From M55B165 sp051744245 (GTDB taxonomy: Bacteria > Actinomycetota > Humimicrobiia > Humimicrobiales > Humimicrobiaceae): a stretch of DNA of 7,931 bases. This document shows, in pieces, positions 6,055 to 7,931 of the stretch (positions are counted from its first letter, which is position 1; each line of letters starts with the position of its first letter). The stretch lies in assembly GCA_051744245.1 (NCBI GenBank), contig JBNJCV010000070.1, forward strand, positions 1 through 7,931, in the 5' to 3' direction. The position numbers were made by a program, and so were the translations under genes. A model generated the notes under the pieces. It did not search any database and was not told the origin of the DNA. It saw only the letters and a list, made by a program, of their open reading frames with translations.

Positions 6055-7533
6055 ATGAGTGGAATTGCAGGAGTAATCACTAAAAATAAGAATAATGACA
6101 AGAATAAAGTCCAGAGAATGCTGGATAAAATTTCCCATAGAGGCACAAAGGCCGGTAATTTAATTAATGTCGATGGAAATATCCTGGGAATCATATCCCA
6201 TTATGATATAGACCATAACTGCCCTATCCTGCTGGATGGCAGGATATACAATATTGACAGCCTGTTGTCTAAATACGGCTTAAAGGCAAACGGCAAGGAA
6301 ACTGATGTTGAAAAACTAGGCATACTACTAAACGAAATAGGGCCAGATATAGTAAAAGAATTAAAAGGCCCGTTTGCATTCATGGGTTTTGACAAGGATA
6401 AAAATTTTTACCTGGCAAGAGACCTGATCGGCAGAAAACCCCTTTATTATTATTTAGATAAAAACAGTGATAGAATAATTTTTGCTTCTGAAATCAAATC
6501 ACTACTCCAGTTAACTGATAAAGCAGTTGAATTTCCTCCGGGGCATATAATGAAAAATTTTGGCAAACCTAAAGAGATAAGCCAGATCCAGAAAGAAGGA
6601 TTTGAAATCCTGGAAGATTCAGAAACAGAAGATGTAGTAAGAAAATTAGAGGATTACATGCTTAAAGCAGTAGAAAAAAGGATAAATGAAAACTCGGATC
6701 TTGGAGTATGGCTTAGCGGTGGGGTGGACTCAAGCATTATTGCTGCATTAGTTAAAGAATTCAAGGAAGAGGTTCATACTTTTTCTGTTGGTTTTGAGAA
6801 TTCCCCAGACTTAATTTCTTCAAGAAAAGTAGCCAAGGCTTTAGGTACAAAACACAAAGAACATCTTTTAGATCTGGATGAATTATTTGATGCCATTCCT
6901 GAAGTAATATACCACCTGGAATCATTTGACGCTCCTCTGGTTAGGAGTTCCCTGGGAAATATGATTGCAGCTAAGCTGTCATCTAAAGCAGATATTGTAT
7001 TTTCAGGAGAAGGCGGGGACGAGGTCTTTGCCGGCTATAATTACTTTTTTGACTTTGATTCTGCAAACACAATTCAGGAAGAATTAGTAAAAGCAATTAA
7101 TAGTCTCCATAACACTGCTTTGCAGAGAGTTGATAGGCTAGCAAATGCCCATAGCGTAACTGTGAGGTTGCCCATGCTGGATGAAAATTTAATAAATTTT
7201 GCCATGACCATCCCTACTAGTAAAAAAATTAAAAGAAATGAAAATATAAGCAAATACGTGCTAAGAAGAGTAGCAGAAAAATATTTGCCGGATGATATTG
7301 CATGGCGGGCAAAAGAAAAATTCTGGGAAGGCTCTGGCATCCAGGACACATTAACAGAAAAAATTGAAGAAAATATTTCAGATTCAGAATTTAGCCAAAA
7401 CCGGAAACTAGAAAACGGTTTTGTTTTAAGAAATAAAGAAGAAATGTATTACTATAAAATCTTCAGGAAGTTCTTTCCTAATGTTAATATTGACCATATC
7501 CTTTCATTTACCGGAGATTTTGAGCAGGAATAA
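6055..7533 (+). CDS. asnB: Asparagine synthetase family protein with degenerate glutaminase domain
   Basis: A 492-residue protein, shorter than E. coli AsnB (554). Residues 1-165 form the class II amidotransferase-like domain and about 195-492 the ATP-dependent synthetase domain. The ATP-pyrophosphatase loop is SGGVDSS (221-227), followed by FSGEGGDEVFAGY (316-328), RLPMLD (371-376) and RAKEKFWEGSG (418-428), all intact. The N-terminal half is not: the mature nucleophile Cys is Ser2 (MSGIAG), the usual NGE-IYN is DGR-IYN (D61, R63), and the segment holding the glutamine-binding Arg (R49 in E. coli) is shortened and lacks it. The HRG motif (28-30) and D84 remain. The synthetase half should make an acyl-adenylate and amide, likely asparagine, but probably from free ammonia. 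AAAAGGAG (6038-6045) is 9 nt before the ATG. It is transcribed alone, divergent from the DUF362 pair. Confidence 0.88.
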   Translation: MSGIAGVITKNKNNDKNKVQRMLDKISHRGTKAGNLINVDGNILGIISHYDIDHNCPILLDGRIYNIDSLLSKYGLKANGKETDVEKLGILLNEIGPDIVKELKGPFAFMGFDKDKNFYLARDLIGRKPLYYYLDKNSDRIIFASEIKSLLQLTDKAVEFPPGHIMKNFGKPKEISQIQKEGFEILEDSETEDVVRKLEDYMLKAVEKRINENSDLGVWLSGGVDSSIIAALVKEFKEEVHTFSVGFENSPDLISSRKVAKALGTKHKEHLLDLDELFDAIPEVIYHLESFDAPLVRSSLGNMIAAKLSSKADIVFSGEGGDEVFAGYNYFFDFDSANTIQEELVKAINSLHNTALQRVDRLANAHSVTVRLPMLDENLINFAMTIPTSKKIKRNENISKYVLRRVAEKYLPDDIAWRAKEKFWEGSGIQDTLTEKIEENISDSEFSQNRKLENGFVLRNKEEMYYYKIFRKFFPNVNIDHILSFTGDFEQE

Positions 7534-7554
7534 AAACAATACAGTAATATTTAG

Positions 7555-7585
7555 CTAGGGAAGATTATATATACTTCTTCCCTAG
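7555..7585 (+). terminator. Strong hairpin after the asparagine-synthetase-like gene, possible terminator
   Basis: Perfect 10-bp arms CTAGGGAAGA (7555-7564) and TCTTCCCTAG (7576-7585) close an 11-nt A/T loop, starting 21 nt after the TAA stop. Position fits a transcript end, but no continuous T-run follows; the next bases are TACTGTTCATG. It may be a weak intrinsic terminator, a 3'-end stabiliser, or a factor-dependent stop. Confidence 0.5.
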
Positions 7586-7772
7586 TACTGTTCATGTTTA
7601 CTTATTTAAATGGTCAATGACCTAGACAATTCTTTTATGTCATTTAATCCTTCGTTAATCTCTTATCCATTTTGCTTATCCCGCTAAATTATATATATGA
7701 GATGTTATTTTTGTTCTTAAATATTTATTAAATTAATATAAAATATATATAAAATTTATTTTTATTTTAATA
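7586..7772. other. AT-rich intergenic stretch without a recognised gene
   Basis: No reading frame with a ribosome binding site was found here. It contains one odd palindrome, GGTCA-A-TGACC (7612-7622), and from about 7725 to 7771 almost pure A/T tracts. Those tracts lie directly upstream of the proposed groES -35 box and could act as an UP element for RNA polymerase. No tRNA or known riboswitch pattern was seen. Confidence 0.5.
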
Positions 7773-7801
7773 TTGCTTTTTTATTTTTTTTAGTGTATTT
7801 T
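7773..7801 (+). promoter_or_regulatory. Candidate groES promoter
   Basis: TTGCTT (7773-7778) and TATTTT (7796-7801) are separated by exactly 17 nt. The expected start, around 7808, falls just before the CIRCE element, the usual arrangement for HrcA-controlled chaperonin operons. Both boxes deviate from consensus and the area is T-rich, so assignment is tentative. Confidence 0.45.
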
Positions 7802-7811
7802 TATCTGAGGA

Positions 7812-7838
7812 TTAGCAGAGTAACCATTAGAGTGCTAA
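7812..7838 (+). promoter_or_regulatory. CIRCE heat-shock operator (HrcA binding site) with degenerate left half
   Basis: The consensus is TTAGCACTC-N9-GAGTGCTAA. Here the right half GAGTGCTAA (7830-7838) is perfect and the spacer is 9 nt (7821-7829). The left half reads TTAGCAGAG (7812-7820), matching the outer six bases only. It lies between the proposed promoter and the groES ribosome binding site. HrcA repression of the groES operon is therefore likely, possibly with reduced affinity. Confidence 0.87.
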
Positions 7839-7866
7839 AATCTAAATACTTTTAAAGGAGGTAAAC

Positions 7867-7931
7867 ATGAAATACAAACCACTTGGCGACAGACTGCTGG
7901 TAAAAGTATCCAAGGCTGAAGAAAAAACCAA
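7867..7931 (+). CDS. groES: Co-chaperonin GroES, N-terminal part (partial)
   Basis: The first 21 codons before the window ends read MKYKPLGDRLLVKVSKAEEKT. The PLGDRLLVK segment followed by an acidic-basic stretch ending in EEKT is the typical GroES N-terminus, forming the first beta strand of the barrel and leading to the mobile loop, which is not in view. GroES caps the GroEL ring for ATP-driven protein folding in the cytoplasm. AAAGGAGG (7854-7861) is a near-perfect ribosome binding site 5 nt before the ATG. The CIRCE operator 28 nt upstream places it under HrcA heat-shock control. groEL is expected next but lies outside the window. Confidence 0.95.
   Translation, partial: MKYKPLGDRLLVKVSKAEEKT

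Noticed and set aside
1..7931. Defence system, CRISPR array, phage or transposon
   Set aside because: No repeats-with-spacers, transposase, integrase, nuclease or toxin-antitoxin pattern was seen. The content is metabolic and chaperone genes.

Overview
The window comes from an AT-rich bacterial genome, roughly one third G+C by eye. Most protein genes have purine-rich Shine-Dalgarno sequences. A groES gene begins at the right edge behind a recognisable CIRCE operator. CIRCE, the YtxH-type membrane protein, an iron-sulfur flavoprotein, a CoA-disulfide-reductase-type enzyme and a dicluster ferredoxin protein together suggest an anaerobic or oxygen-sensitive bacterium, Firmicutes-like or from a low-GC candidate phylum. 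The exact taxon cannot be read from this sequence.

Left block (1-2317, minus strand): a compact redox operon. It runs from a full-length CoA-disulfide reductase/NADH oxidase with a C-terminal rhodanese domain into an iron-sulfur flavoprotein (2-nt gap). It then reaches the first 17 codons of a gene, probably membrane or secreted, that overlaps the flavoprotein stop and runs off the window. An AT-rich promoter region (about 2318-2458) with a 10-bp-arm palindrome precedes the operon.

Middle (2459-3930): a single-gene unit for a small YtxH-family membrane protein on the minus strand, closed by a clear intrinsic terminator. It is divergent from an alpha/beta hydrolase on the plus strand that has no visible Shine-Dalgarno. 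The hydrolase stop abuts, with no spacer, the stop of the convergent DUF362 operon.

Right (3931-7931): two DUF362 genes on the minus strand. The upstream one is a bare DUF362 domain and the downstream one carries two 4Fe-4S motifs; they overlap by 29 bp. A 170-bp divergent region with an unusual long inverted repeat separates them from an asparagine-synthetase-family gene on the plus strand. The N-terminal glutaminase half of that protein has lost its catalytic cysteine and most glutamine-binding residues. A 333-bp AT-rich gap with a strong hairpin follows, then the groES promoter, CIRCE element and gene start.

No mobile element, CRISPR array, tRNA, rRNA or defence system was seen. The points most worth a second look are the glutaminase-dead asparagine synthetase homologue, the inverted-repeat region in front of it, the coupled DUF362 pair, and the two genes with putative very short leaders.
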